Assembly (NCBI RefSeq): GCF_029911635.1
Contig: NZ_JARYTI010000002.1
Span: 124,001-188,000, forward strand
Direction: 5' to 3'
Origin: Sphingomonas sp. AR_OL41
GTDB taxonomy: Bacteria; Pseudomonadota; Alphaproteobacteria; Sphingomonadales; Sphingomonadaceae
Length of the DNA: 64,000 nt
Shown: in pieces, positions 44,626-53,983 of the stretch
Layout of the letters: every line of letters starts with the position of its first letter
Position numbering within the stretch: the stretch's first letter is position 1
Made by a program: the position numbers and the translations under genes
The notes under the pieces: generated by a model
Told to the model about the DNA's origin: nothing
The model's input: only the letters and a program-made list of their open reading frames with translations
Database searches by the model: none

Positions 44626-45764
44626 CGTGCCCGGCCGCGCGCGCTGACCGGCCAGATCGTCGTCAGCGTATCGTCACGGACGACATGGTAATAATCGTAT
44701 AGGTTCACCGTCGGGTCGCAGTGCGGCACGGTCAGGCTCACCGCGTCGCCGGGCCGTAGTCGGACGCCGATGTCTGGCGACACGAGGGCGGCATGCTCGT
44801 CGCCCATGAAGACAAACATGCTGTCGGTGGGCGCCCCGCGCTGCACCTGCGCCGCGCCGCCATCGGTCGACAGCGATTTGTAGCCGGCGTCGATCGTCAC
44901 CAGCGCCGCATGGTTGGCACTCACTACGCGGGCATCGACCGCCAGCGAGGTCTCGAAGGGTGGCGCGGGGCCATCGGCAAGGTCGCAGTCGAGATATTGC
45001 TTGTCCATGAAGACATAGGAGCCGGCCTGGAGTTCTGTGAACACGCCGAGCTCGAGATCGATGTGGTGCGTGCCGGTGCCAGAACCGGTGATGATCTCGG
45101 GCGGGTAGCCAGCACCGGTCAGCGCGGCGATCACGGTGCGCAGATAGTCGGTGCGCTCGACGATCGCGTTGTGGCGCGCGGCATAATCCTCGATATGCTG
45201 CTGGCTGCCGCAATAATATTGCACGCCGCGATAGGTCAGGCTGGATGAGCGAGCGATCGCCTCGGCCACGGCAACGGCTGCTTCGGGCGAGGCGACGCCG
45301 GTGCGGCGGATACCCGGATCGACGTCGATCACCACGTCCAGCATCGCACCGGCGGACGCCAGCGCATCCTGCCAACGCGCGACCATGTCGGGGTTGTCGA
45401 TCACGGCCATCAACCCGATGCCGCGTTTCGCCAGCGCCGCCAACCGTTCGATCGCCGCCGGCGCGCTGACGGGTGAGGTGATCAGCAGGCCGGTGATCCC
45501 GCCATCGGCCAGCGCCTCGGCCTCGCCGATCTTGGCGCAACACAGGCCAACCGCGCCGGCCGCGATCTGGCGCTTGGCGATATCGACGCTCTTGTGCGTC
45601 TTGGCGTGTGGGCGAAGGCCGACGCCGCGCGCGTTGGCAAATGCCTGCATCGTCGCGATATTGCGATCGAGCTTGTCGATATCGAGCACCAGCACCGGGG
45701 TATTGAGCGCGCTGCGCGAACCTTGTTGTCCGATCAGATGGGCGTGCAACGACAGATCGTCCAT
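44622..45764 (-). CDS. DSD1-family PLP enzyme (D-threonine aldolase / D-serine dehydratase-like)
   Basis: A 380-residue fold-type III PLP enzyme. The cofactor lysine is Lys55 in LRPHAKTHK, and the C-terminal metal pair is His348-Cys349 in TVPHCDPTVNLYD. Further family blocks are VIDVDPGIRRTGV, GVQYYCGSQQHI and ITGSGTGTHHIDLELGVFTEL (split). Members act on D-beta-hydroxy amino acids: D-threonine and 3-hydroxy-D-aspartate aldolases or D-serine dehydratase, with a divalent metal. The exact reaction cannot be read here. The ATG overlaps the previous stop by one base. Confidence 0.87.
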   Translation of the reverse strand: MDDLSLHAHLIGQQGSRSALNTPVLVLDIDKLDRNIATMQAFANARGVGLRPHAKTHKSVDIAKRQIAAGAVGLCCAKIGEAEALADGGITGLLITSPVSAPAAIERLAALAKRGIGLMAVIDNPDMVARWQDALASAGAMLDVVIDVDPGIRRTGVASPEAAVAVAEAIARSSSLTYRGVQYYCGSQQHIEDYAARHNAIVERTDYLRTVIAALTGAGYPPEIITGSGTGTHHIDLELGVFTELQAGSYVFMDKQYLDCDLADGPAPPFETSLAVDARVVSANHAALVTIDAGYKSLSTDGGAAQVQRGAPTDSMFVFMGDEHAALVSPDIGVRLRPGDAVSLTVPHCDPTVNLYDYYHVVRDDTLTTIWPVSARGRAR

Positions 45765-47017
45765 CAGGAAAACAACTCCCGCATATGCTGGTTGAGAAAC
45801 TTCCCGGTCGGGTCGACCGTGCGCCGTACCGCGCGATAGCGCTCCGCCATCGGATAGAGAAGATCGACATCGTCACGCGAGAGCGTGTGGCGTTTGGCCC
45901 AGTGTGGCCGGCCGCCATGCGCGCGGAAGATCGCCTCGGCCTCGGCGAACAGCCCCTGCCACGGCATCCGGGCATATTGGTGCATCGAGATCGCCGCGAC
46001 CGGCCCGGCGTTCATCGGGCTCAGCCAGATGTCGTCGCCGGCAACGACGCGAAATTCGAAGGGAAAGGCGACCGGGAGCCGCTTGCGGCGGATCCAGCCG
46101 ACCACCTCGTCCAGCGCGGCGAGCCCTTTGGCGCGCGGCAGCTCATATTCCATCTCCTCGAAGCGGATCGTGCGGTCCGAGGGGAAGATGGCATGTGCCG
46201 GCCCCCGGCGGCCGCCATTCATGTTGGTCTTCATCATGATCCGCTGCAATGACGGGATCAGCGCCGGGACGAAGGCGCCGACATCGAGCAGGCGGCGAAA
46301 GGTCGTTTCCTCGATGTCGCTGGTCGATGTGGGCGGCTCGCATGGCACGCATGGCTCCAGTGTCTTGAGGATCGCGAAGTCGGCGTGCGGGAAAAGCCAG
46401 AATTCGACATGGCGTTGCTGCTCGACGAGTTCGTCGAAGCGTTCGCGCACCTCGCCCCATGGCCGCTTCTCGATCCGCTCCTCCAGGTGGTAGGCGGGAA
46501 CCACGGCGCAGTCGATCTCGGTGGCGATACCGAACAGGCCGAGCGACAGGCGTTGCGACTGGAACAGGTCGGGTTCGGTGGTCGCGTCGCACCAGCGCGG
46601 CTCGCCGTCCGCACCGACCAGACGAAAGCCGCGCGCAAAGGTGGCGAGATTGCCGAGATCGCGTCCGGTGCCGTGCGTGCCGGTCGCCATCGCGCCGGCC
46701 AGGCTCTGTGGGTTGACGTCGCCCTGGTTGGCCAGCGCCAACCCCTCGGCCCACAAGGCCGCCGTCAGTCGCTTGATACTCCACCCAGCCGGGATACGCG
46801 CGGTCATGCGATCGGGCGCGACGACCATGGTACCCGCCATGTCCTCGAGGCTGACGATCTGCCCCTCGGATGCGCAAAGCGGCATGAACGAATGCCCTGC
46901 CCCGACCGCCCGCACCGTCGTCGCGACCCGGACAAGCGCGGCGAGTTCGGCCTCGTCCTTCGGGCGCACGACCGCAGCCGTCGACGCGACGCTGCCGGAC
47001 CAGTTCGACCAGCTCAT
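45764..47017 (-). CDS. FAD-binding lactone/alditol oxidase (D-arabinono-1,4-lactone oxidase family)
   Basis: A 417-residue flavoenzyme of the vanillyl-alcohol oxidase superfamily. The FAD domain shows VRAVGAGHSFMPL, where His42 is the likely covalent FAD attachment, and GDVNPQSLAGAMATGTHGTG. The C-terminal ALO domain ends with HGGRPHWAKRH and a terminal DPTGKFLNQHM. Relatives oxidise gulono-, galactono- or arabinono-lactones or sugar alcohols. No signal peptide, so it is cytoplasmic. It overlaps the cytochrome gene by four bases. The plant relative GLDH passes electrons to cytochrome c, but here the compartments differ. Confidence 0.88.
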   Translation of the reverse strand: MSWSNWSGSVASTAAVVRPKDEAELAALVRVATTVRAVGAGHSFMPLCASEGQIVSLEDMAGTMVVAPDRMTARIPAGWSIKRLTAALWAEGLALANQGDVNPQSLAGAMATGTHGTGRDLGNLATFARGFRLVGADGEPRWCDATTEPDLFQSQRLSLGLFGIATEIDCAVVPAYHLEERIEKRPWGEVRERFDELVEQQRHVEFWLFPHADFAILKTLEPCVPCEPPTSTSDIEETTFRRLLDVGAFVPALIPSLQRIMMKTNMNGGRRGPAHAIFPSDRTIRFEEMEYELPRAKGLAALDEVVGWIRRKRLPVAFPFEFRVVAGDDIWLSPMNAGPVAAISMHQYARMPWQGLFAEAEAIFRAHGGRPHWAKRHTLSRDDVDLLYPMAERYRAVRRTVDPTGKFLNQHMRELFS

Positions 47018-48183
47018 CGGGCGGTCGCCTGGATCGGCCCGTTATCGATGGTGCAGGCCCCCTTGAGCGACAGGATATAGTCGGTGATCAGGGCGGTTCC
47101 TTCCTTGTGCGCCAGGTCGCGGCCAAGCTCGGGCATCATCACGCCGGGGTCGATACTGGCGAGCCGGTACGGCAGGATCGAGCGCTCGGGTTGACCCGGC
47201 ACGACATCGAACGGACGATCGCCCGTGCCGCGGCCGGCCGCGACCGGCGGCTTGCACAGGCCGCGGATGCGCGGGTCGATTGTCGCCGCATCGAGCCATA
47301 GCCCCGATGTGCGCGCCGCGCCGACGCGATTATGGCAATGGCTGCAATTGATATCGAGGTAACTGTGAGCGCGCGCCTCAAGGGTTGCAGACGCATCCTG
47401 CCAGTTGGCGTTCTGTGGCGCGCCGCTGGCCGGGACCCCTGACAAATAGCCGACCGCCTCGAGCCGCCGGAGCTGGTTGATCGTGCCGCCCTCGCCCGCG
47501 AAATCGCGGTTGAGGTGACGCGCCTTGAGCCCGATCGGGTTGATCGCGCGCGTGGTGAAATCCTGCGCGTGGCACCCGCCACACTGGTTCTGGTTGGGGA
47601 CGCTATAGTCGAACGCGGTCCGGCTCGCCCCGTCGATCAGCGTCAGCGGTACGTCGGCGCCGGTACGTGCCAGCGTGGCGTCCTTGCCGTCGGCGTCCCA
47701 GACATAGGGCAGCGCCACCCAGCCGCTCGCGCGCCGCACCAGCAACCGCGTCTCGATCAGTCGCACGTGGCGCAGATCGATACCCGCGACGCCCGATTGA
47801 TAGCTGGCGGGCGTCATCTTGACCACGTCGCTGCTGGTCTGCTGCTGCGCCGCCGAGGCAGGCGTGGTGTAGTAAAAGGTCTTGGTGACGATCGTGCCGA
47901 CCGGAAAATCGAACCATCGGTCGGCATTGTAGGTCGCATGGACACCCTTGGGCATCCAGATCGTACGCCATTTCTGGGCATAGTCGCTGAACAGCGGCGT
48001 CTGCAGCTCGTAGGTCACCATGCCGGGTCGCGCGGTGATCCGCCCGTCGGCCACGCCGAACAATCCCCAGTCGGAGAGTTTTTCCGGGTTGCCCTCGGCG
48101 TGGAAGGCAACCGCCTGGGGTTTTGCGCCACAGGCGGCCAATAGCAGCGCCGCGCACAGCGCGACCAGGATACGCAGGTTCAT
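47014..48183 (-). CDS. SO2930-family diheme c-type cytochrome, lipoprotein
   Basis: A 389-residue exported protein. A lipobox (LLLAACG, Cys18) anchors it to a membrane. Two heme-binding sites are seen, CGGCH (201-205) and CSHCH (280-284). The N-terminal region with TYELQTPLFSDYAQKWRTIWMP (in parts) and the spacing fit the SO2930/HNE_0200 family, which is known to occur next to a beta-helix protein family, as here. It is a periplasm-facing electron carrier or dehydrogenase subunit of unknown partner. It starts 10 bases after the beta-helix gene. Confidence 0.88.
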   Translation of the reverse strand: MNLRILVALCAALLLAACGAKPQAVAFHAEGNPEKLSDWGLFGVADGRITARPGMVTYELQTPLFSDYAQKWRTIWMPKGVHATYNADRWFDFPVGTIVTKTFYYTTPASAAQQQTSSDVVKMTPASYQSGVAGIDLRHVRLIETRLLVRRASGWVALPYVWDADGKDATLARTGADVPLTLIDGASRTAFDYSVPNQNQCGGCHAQDFTTRAINPIGLKARHLNRDFAGEGGTINQLRRLEAVGYLSGVPASGAPQNANWQDASATLEARAHSYLDINCSHCHNRVGAARTSGLWLDAATIDPRIRGLCKPPVAAGRGTGDRPFDVVPGQPERSILPYRLASIDPGVMMPELGRDLAHKEGTALITDYILSLKGACTIDNGPIQATAR

Positions 48184-48193
48184 GGGCGACCGA

Positions 48194-49435
48194 TCACGAT
48201 GGCGTGCCGCTGCCCTTCGTCATGGCGGCGGGCAGCGAAATTTCAGGCAGACGGGTGGCGGGGGCGCAGTTCATGCCGGTCTCGATCCGGGGATGCGCGA
48301 ACTTGCCGGGGCCGTCGACATTGAGCAGCTTCGCCGCGCCGTTCTGGACGCAGATCCCTGGCGTCTTCAGTTTCGGGTTGGTGAAGCCATCCCACATCAC
48401 GTCGGGCAGCCGGCCACCGCCCAGCGCCTTGAGCGGTACGAAGCGTCCGCCGGGATCATCGCCGCCACCCGAAAAGCGGTTGCCGGTGACGTAGATATTC
48501 TCGGGGAAGGGATCATAGGCCGCCGCGATCCCGTTCTTGGTGTCGAAGCCGGTCGAATAATAGCTCGAGATGATGACGTTGGCGGTCTTGTTGTCCTTCA
48601 CGTCGTTGTCGAAAATCTCGACCTCGTCGTTGGAATTGACGATCACGCCCGAGCCCGGCGGCACCGAGCTGACCGCGCTGCCCTTGGCGCCGAAATTGGC
48701 GTGGTTGTTGGCGAAGACATTGTTGCGATAGACGCGGGTCTTGCTGCCCGGCACCGGCAAATTGGGCATGTTGAACACCAGAATGCCACCTGTATTGCCG
48801 GTCGCGGTGTTGCCATAGACGTCGGCATGGCTCGAATTCTCGATCTCGATGCCGGCGACATTGCCCTCGGCGCGGTTGTCGCGAACGATGATGTTGTTCG
48901 ACTGGCCGACATAAATGCCGGCATCCGAAGCGCCCTTCACCACCGAGCCTTCGATCAGCACGTTGGTGACCTGCACGGGATACAGGCCGTAAGCGCCATT
49001 GGAAGTCTTGCCGCCGCCGGTCCACTCGGCGCGGACGCGGCGGATGACCACATTCTTGACGCCGTTGACCTTGAGCGCATCGCCCTTGCTGTCCTCCAAG
49101 GCGAGATCCTGCAGCGTGAAATCGTCGCCGGTGACGAGCATGCCTTCGGCGCCCGAGGTCTGGCGCGCGAAGGACAGGACGGTCTTGTCCATGCCCGCAC
49201 CGCGCACCGTCACGCCGTTGCCGGTCAGGCTCAGGCTGCGGCTCAACGCATATTTGCCGGCCGGGATCTCGATCACGTCGCCCGGCTTGGCATCGAGCAG
49301 CTTGGCCTGCAGGTTCTTCTCGAAATCGGGGTCGATCATGAAGCCTTGCGCGTCGGTCTTCGGTTTGTTGCTGCATCCGCCGGCCAGCGCCAGCGCGGCG
49401 ACGCAGCCGAGCAGTGCGATCCTGTTCGCGTTCAT
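48194..49435 (-). CDS. parallel beta-helix repeat lipoprotein (partner of SO2930 family)
   Basis: A 413-residue lipoprotein: signal MNANRIALLGCVAALALAGG with lipid-anchored Cys21. The first part (AKPGDVIEIPAGKYALSRSLSLTGNGVTVRGAG, in pieces) is a pectate-lyase-like start. Repeated turns follow, rich in Asn and Gly: NIIVRDNRAEGNVAGIEIEN, HADVYGNTATGNTGGILVFN, TRVYRNNVFANNHANFG. Right-handed beta-helices of this type bind or cleave polysaccharides, but no lyase active site is evident. It lies between the TonB receptor (19-base gap) and the diheme cytochrome, the co-occurring partner family. Confidence 0.85.
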   Translation of the reverse strand: MNANRIALLGCVAALALAGGCSNKPKTDAQGFMIDPDFEKNLQAKLLDAKPGDVIEIPAGKYALSRSLSLTGNGVTVRGAGMDKTVLSFARQTSGAEGMLVTGDDFTLQDLALEDSKGDALKVNGVKNVVIRRVRAEWTGGGKTSNGAYGLYPVQVTNVLIEGSVVKGASDAGIYVGQSNNIIVRDNRAEGNVAGIEIENSSHADVYGNTATGNTGGILVFNMPNLPVPGSKTRVYRNNVFANNHANFGAKGSAVSSVPPGSGVIVNSNDEVEIFDNDVKDNKTANVIISSYYSTGFDTKNGIAAAYDPFPENIYVTGNRFSGGGDDPGGRFVPLKALGGGRLPDVMWDGFTNPKLKTPGICVQNGAAKLLNVDGPGKFAHPRIETGMNCAPATRLPEISLPAAMTKGSGTPS

Positions 49436-49454
49436 CCTCTTTCCCTTCGTGATG

Positions 49455-51911
49455 CTAGAATTTCAGACCCAGTTCGACACCGTAGAAGCCGGGCCGGTCG
49501 GCGCGGACATAGGGGGTGTTGAAGATGTCGGCCGAAATGGTGTTGAGCGTGCGGTAATAGCGCTTGTCGAGCAGGTTCTCGGCATAGACCGCGATCGAGA
49601 CATGGTCGCCCGCGAAGCGCCAGCCGAGCTTCGCGTTGACGATATTGCGCGCCGAGCGCAGCGCGCCGAGCTTCGACCAGTCGACGAACGGTGCGATCGA
49701 GGCATCGATCGCACGCTGTGCATCGTTGGCCCGGGTCGCCGAGGTGTAGCTGTAGCTGGCATCGGCGAAGATCGACCCGCTCCCGGTGTCATGGTCGTAA
49801 TGCGCGCTGAGAATGCCGCGGAACGTCGGTTCGCCCGTGGGCTGGCCCGAGATGTCGACACCCTGCTCGATCCGCGTCACCCATTTGGAGTTGATCAGGC
49901 CCGCCGTCACGCCGATGCGCAGGTCGCGCGACAGGACGAACTGGGTATCGAGATCGATACCATAGGCCTCGGAATCGCCCGAGCGCGTGACATATTGCGG
50001 CAGGCAGACCGTGCCGGCGGGGATTGGCGAGACGAGGCAAGCCGGGTTGGTGTTCGCCTCAAGGCTGATCGACTGGCGGTTCTTGTACTTGAAATAATAG
50101 CCCGAGAGGTTGAAGCGCACGTGGCGGTCGAACAGCGACGACTTGATGCCGGCTTCGAAATTCCACACCTTTTCAGGCTGGAAGAAAGAGTTGATCTCGG
50201 TCGAGTTGAACCCGCCCGCCTTGTATCCGCGCGACGCCGAGGCATAGAGATGGACGTCGGGGCTGGCGTCATATTGCACGACGAAGCGCGGGCTGATGTC
50301 GTTGAATGCGGCGCGGCGCGTGAAGGGCACGCCTTCCAGCGGGCCGACATCGAAGATCACGCCATTGGGGCCGACGGTGGCGTTGTAGAAATCGGTGACG
50401 CTGATCGGCACGTCGGGGAACAGCGGCGCGCCGAGGATCGCATTGTAGAGCGACCCCGGCGCCTTGATCGCATCGAGCCCCGGCGCCACGAAGCCGCCAT
50501 TGGTCCAGGTGAATTTCTTGAGATCATGGGTGTAGCGGATGCCTGCGGTCAGGCTCAGCCGGTCGGTGACCTTGTAGGTCGCGTCGCCGAACGCGGCATA
50601 GGAATCGTTCGCCGCGCGGTTGTTCATGTCCTCGCGATATTGCAGTCCGAACACCGGCAGGCCGCCATAGAGATTCAACAGGCTGAACACCGGGAAGCCT
50701 GCTGCGTCGCCGAGCAGACGATCGAGCGAGTCCGTGAGCAGCGTCGCCGCGCTGGTCTGCCGCCCGCGCTCGTGAAAATAGCTCGCGCCGACGATCGCGC
50801 TGAGCCGGTCATTGTCGAAGCCGAGCCGCAATTCCTGGTAGAGGCTGCTGTTCTTTTCGATATTCTCGGTGTCGAAATAGCGCGTCGGATCCGCGGTGCC
50901 GTCCTCGTCCTCGCGATTGTGCGTCTCGAATTGCCTGTAAGAACTGATGCTGGTCAGCGTGAACGGCCCGGTACGGTGCGTCGCGGTGAACGACACTGCG
51001 TTGAGCACGCGGGTTTCCTTGTCGCCGATAACATCATTGGCATATGGCCCAGCCGGGTCGGTGCTCAGCGCCGCCTTGCTGATGCCGATCGCGAAGGGGC
51101 CATCCTTGCGCGTATCGTCATGGTCATAGGCAAGCACAAAATCGGTGTCGCCGGTCGGCGCCCAGCGCAGCGCGGCCCGGCCTGACTTGCTCTTCTCACC
51201 CTCGCGCTTGCGCCCGGTCAACGCGTCGGTGAGATAGCCGTGTCGGTAGTTGATCACCCCGTTGAGCCGCAGCGACAGCGTGTCGCCGAGCGGAATGTTG
51301 ATCGTCGCGTCGGCCCGAACCTTGCCGTAATTGCCAACCTGCAGCGTGCCGAACGCCTCGCGCTTGCTGCTGGGCTTTGCCGTGATGATCGAGATCGCGC
51401 CACCCGAGGTATTGCGCCCGAACAAGGTGCCCTGCGGACCCTTGAGCACCTCGACGCGCTGAATGTCGTTGAAGAAGATCAGCGCCGATCCCGATCGGCC
51501 CGAATAGATGCCGTCGACGAAGATGCCGACCGAGGGTTCGGTGCCGATGCCGAAATCATCGGTCTGCACGCCGCGGATCGCGAAGGACGGCTGGGTCACC
51601 GAGGTATCGTTGATCGACAGGCCCGGCGTGAAATTGTCGAGATCGCCGATCGACTCGGCGCTCAGCGCAGCGATGCTGGCGGCGTTGAAGGTGGTGATGC
51701 TGATCGGCACCTTCTGCAGCGACTGTTCGCGCCGCTGCGCGGTGACGACGATATCGGTGACCTGCCCGCGCTCGTCAGCCTGTGGTGCCGCCGCACGAGG
51801 ATCGGGCCGCGCCGGATCGGTTGGCGGCGAGGCCACCTGCCCCATCGCGGGCACCGCCCAGATTGCCGCCACGCCGGCCAACAGCTTCGTCCTGCCCCAT
51901 ATCGTCATCAT
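49455..51911 (-). CDS. TonB-dependent outer-membrane receptor
   Basis: An 818-residue receptor with signal peptide (TKLLAGVAAIWAVPAMGQ), TonB-box/plug start DIVVTAQRREQSLQKVPISI, plug blocks AIRGVQTDDFGIGTEPSVGIF and QRVEVLKGPQGTLFGRNTSG, a barrel region and a terminal FYGVELGLKF. It is the first gene of the seven-gene operon and defines it as an uptake system. This plug subtype (FGRNTSGGAI) is the commonest in sphingomonads and gives no ligand clue. A chemoreceptor gene ends 72 bases upstream on the same strand. Confidence 0.93.
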   Translation of the reverse strand: MMTIWGRTKLLAGVAAIWAVPAMGQVASPPTDPARPDPRAAAPQADERGQVTDIVVTAQRREQSLQKVPISITTFNAASIAALSAESIGDLDNFTPGLSINDTSVTQPSFAIRGVQTDDFGIGTEPSVGIFVDGIYSGRSGSALIFFNDIQRVEVLKGPQGTLFGRNTSGGAISIITAKPSSKREAFGTLQVGNYGKVRADATINIPLGDTLSLRLNGVINYRHGYLTDALTGRKREGEKSKSGRAALRWAPTGDTDFVLAYDHDDTRKDGPFAIGISKAALSTDPAGPYANDVIGDKETRVLNAVSFTATHRTGPFTLTSISSYRQFETHNREDEDGTADPTRYFDTENIEKNSSLYQELRLGFDNDRLSAIVGASYFHERGRQTSAATLLTDSLDRLLGDAAGFPVFSLLNLYGGLPVFGLQYREDMNNRAANDSYAAFGDATYKVTDRLSLTAGIRYTHDLKKFTWTNGGFVAPGLDAIKAPGSLYNAILGAPLFPDVPISVTDFYNATVGPNGVIFDVGPLEGVPFTRRAAFNDISPRFVVQYDASPDVHLYASASRGYKAGGFNSTEINSFFQPEKVWNFEAGIKSSLFDRHVRFNLSGYYFKYKNRQSISLEANTNPACLVSPIPAGTVCLPQYVTRSGDSEAYGIDLDTQFVLSRDLRIGVTAGLINSKWVTRIEQGVDISGQPTGEPTFRGILSAHYDHDTGSGSIFADASYSYTSATRANDAQRAIDASIAPFVDWSKLGALRSARNIVNAKLGWRFAGDHVSIAVYAENLLDKRYYRTLNTISADIFNTPYVRADRPGFYGVELGLKF

Positions 51912-51943
51912 CTGCCCCCCAAGAACGCGATAACTGGCGGGAG

Positions 51944-51973
51944 GCTATCGGCAATGCGTAGCGAACGCTATCG
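51944..51973. promoter_or_regulatory. putative operator before the receptor operon
   Basis: TAGCG-AA-CGCTA (51959-51970) is a short inverted repeat, and GCTATCG occurs as a direct repeat at 51944-51950 and 51967-51973. They lie 33-62 bases upstream of the receptor start, in the only gap where the operon promoter can sit. The TetR protein at the operon end is the obvious candidate to bind here. Confidence 0.35.
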
Positions 51974-51983
51974 TTTTTTCGCG

Positions 51984-53867
51984 CTAGGTCGAGACGCGTT
52001 CCTTCGCCGGTGATCCGTCGGTACGAGCCACCCGCGATGAGGCTGCCGTGACCGGCGCACCGGACGATGCGCCAGCGTGCGCCGGGCTGTTCACCCGGGC
52101 GTCGCGACGCGCGATGCGGCGTTCCTGCGCAACGGGAAGGTTGCGCTCCCGGCGCTCGAATTGAAATGCCGTCGCCTGCTGCATCAGTTGGGCGGTTTCT
52201 GATGACAGGTTGCGCGCCGCCGCAGAGGTTTGCTCGACCATCGCCGCATTCTGTTGCGTCGCCCGATCCATCGTACCCAGCGCGACAGTAATCTCGCTGA
52301 TCGCCAGCGATTGCGCGCCATTGTCAACGGCGATGCCCGCTAGCAAATGGTGGACCTGCTCGACGTCATCGGCGATCAAGGCGAGGGCCTCATCGACTTT
52401 TTCAACCGCCTCGACCGCAACATTGATTTCGGTTTGCGTGACGCTCAACTGATCGCGCGCGCGCTTGGCTTCTTCCTCGGCTCGCATCGCAAGTGCCGAT
52501 ACGAGGTCGGCGACGACTGCGAAGCCGCGGCCCGCTTCGCCGGCGCGCCCAGCCTCGACCGCGGCATTCATTGCCAGGACGCGGGTTTGGAAGGCGATCT
52601 TGTCGAGCCCCTCGATCACGCTGTCGATCCCTTTGGCACTGCCCGACACGCGACCCATCGCCTGGACCGCGCCATCGACCGTCGCGCGGCCGCTGCGCAC
52701 CGTGCCGATCGCCTGATCGGCGCGCGCGACAGTCGCCGTAGAGGCGCCCGCCGCCGATTTCAGGCGGGTGTCGATCTGGACGAGCGCGGCGTTGGTTTCC
52801 TCGAGGCTGGCGGCACTGCTCTCGGTTCTTTTGGCGAGATCCTCGGACGCGATCGCGATCTCGCCCGAACCGACGCGGATGTCACTCGCGCTCTCGACGA
52901 CGGTCTGAATCATGACGCGCAAGGCACCAATCGCCTCGTTGAAGTTGGTTCGGACCTCTTCATAGTCGGCCGGGAACGGCGTCTCGATCGTCTTGCGCAG
53001 ATCCCCGCCGGCAAGCGCGGCGACACCGGCCTTGAGCGCCGTGGTAACGAGAACTTGCGTCGCGGCTGCCTGCGCCTCGAACAGCGCTTTTTGCGCGGCG
53101 CTGGCGCGAAAATGCTCGCACGAGCGCGCCATTCGCCCCATCTCGTCACCGCGTTCGATGAACGGTATTGCGACATCGCGCCCCGCGGCTAGCGTGGTCA
53201 TCACTTCGGCCATCCGGTCGATCGGCCGTGTCACACTGGACTGGATCACACCAAAAGCGAGTAACCAGATGCCGACTGCAACCAGCGCGAGCAACATCGA
53301 GCCGATCTGTGCGACCAGTGCGGTCGACAGTGCGCCCGAGGTTACCTCGTTGGCGATGTCAATCTGGATGTCGACGAGGTTGCCGATCGCCGCAGTCTCC
53401 GGGTCGATCGCGGGATACATTTCATGGACGACGAACTGTTCCAGCGCGACGCGGTCGCCGCGCACAAGGATATCATGAACCTTGTCAGCAGCGGCGCTGG
53501 CAATGTTCATCCTGGCGGTCGCCTCACGTGCCAGGACGGCTTCCTTACCCTCGATCTTCGTGACGATATAGGCTTGCCAGTGCTCGCGGATCGCCGCCTG
53601 GGCGGCCGCGACCGAGGCGGCGGCCTCCGCCATTGTCATGCCGCCATTACGCGCCTTGTGCGATGCGTCGACGATGTCGACACCGAACTTGTCGCCGACG
53701 ACCTTTAGGTCCTTCAGCGGGTGAACGCGGTCGGCGAGCAGCGTGCCGAGGGCGGCACGGCTCGACTGGACGACAATGTTTGCGGTGCCCGCCAGGCTCA
53801 GGATCACCACCGCAAAGAGGATCATGCAGCCCAGCAACTTCTGCCGAATACTGAGGTTACGAAACAC
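51984..53867 (-). CDS. methyl-accepting chemotaxis protein
   Basis: A 627-residue chemoreceptor. It has an N-terminal helix (QKLLGCMILFAVVILSLAG), a periplasmic four-helix-bundle sensor of about 150 residues, a second helix (AQIGSMLLALVAVGIWLLAFGVI, in parts), a HAMP domain (VTRPIDRMAEVMTTLAAG), and a long cytoplasmic coiled coil. The hairpin tip that binds CheA/CheW is IEGLDKIAFQTRVLAMNAAVEAGRAGEAGRGFAVVA, given here as its key run LAMNAAVEAGRAGE. There is no C-terminal pentapeptide for CheR. No other chemotaxis gene is in the window. It may sense the substrate of the adjoining operon. Confidence 0.93.
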   Translation of the reverse strand: MFRNLSIRQKLLGCMILFAVVILSLAGTANIVVQSSRAALGTLLADRVHPLKDLKVVGDKFGVDIVDASHKARNGGMTMAEAAASVAAAQAAIREHWQAYIVTKIEGKEAVLAREATARMNIASAAADKVHDILVRGDRVALEQFVVHEMYPAIDPETAAIGNLVDIQIDIANEVTSGALSTALVAQIGSMLLALVAVGIWLLAFGVIQSSVTRPIDRMAEVMTTLAAGRDVAIPFIERGDEMGRMARSCEHFRASAAQKALFEAQAAATQVLVTTALKAGVAALAGGDLRKTIETPFPADYEEVRTNFNEAIGALRVMIQTVVESASDIRVGSGEIAIASEDLAKRTESSAASLEETNAALVQIDTRLKSAAGASTATVARADQAIGTVRSGRATVDGAVQAMGRVSGSAKGIDSVIEGLDKIAFQTRVLAMNAAVEAGRAGEAGRGFAVVADLVSALAMRAEEEAKRARDQLSVTQTEINVAVEAVEKVDEALALIADDVEQVHHLLAGIAVDNGAQSLAISEITVALGTMDRATQQNAAMVEQTSAAARNLSSETAQLMQQATAFQFERRERNLPVAQERRIARRDARVNSPAHAGASSGAPVTAASSRVARTDGSPAKERVST

Positions 53868-53983
53868 GCATCATCGCTTTCCGTGGTCATTACTGGCCTC
53901 GACCACACAAGGAGCAGGCGGTGATCGAAGTGACCTCATCGCCCATTATAGACGAATGCCGCCGCGTGCGCGGATTGGTGCTG

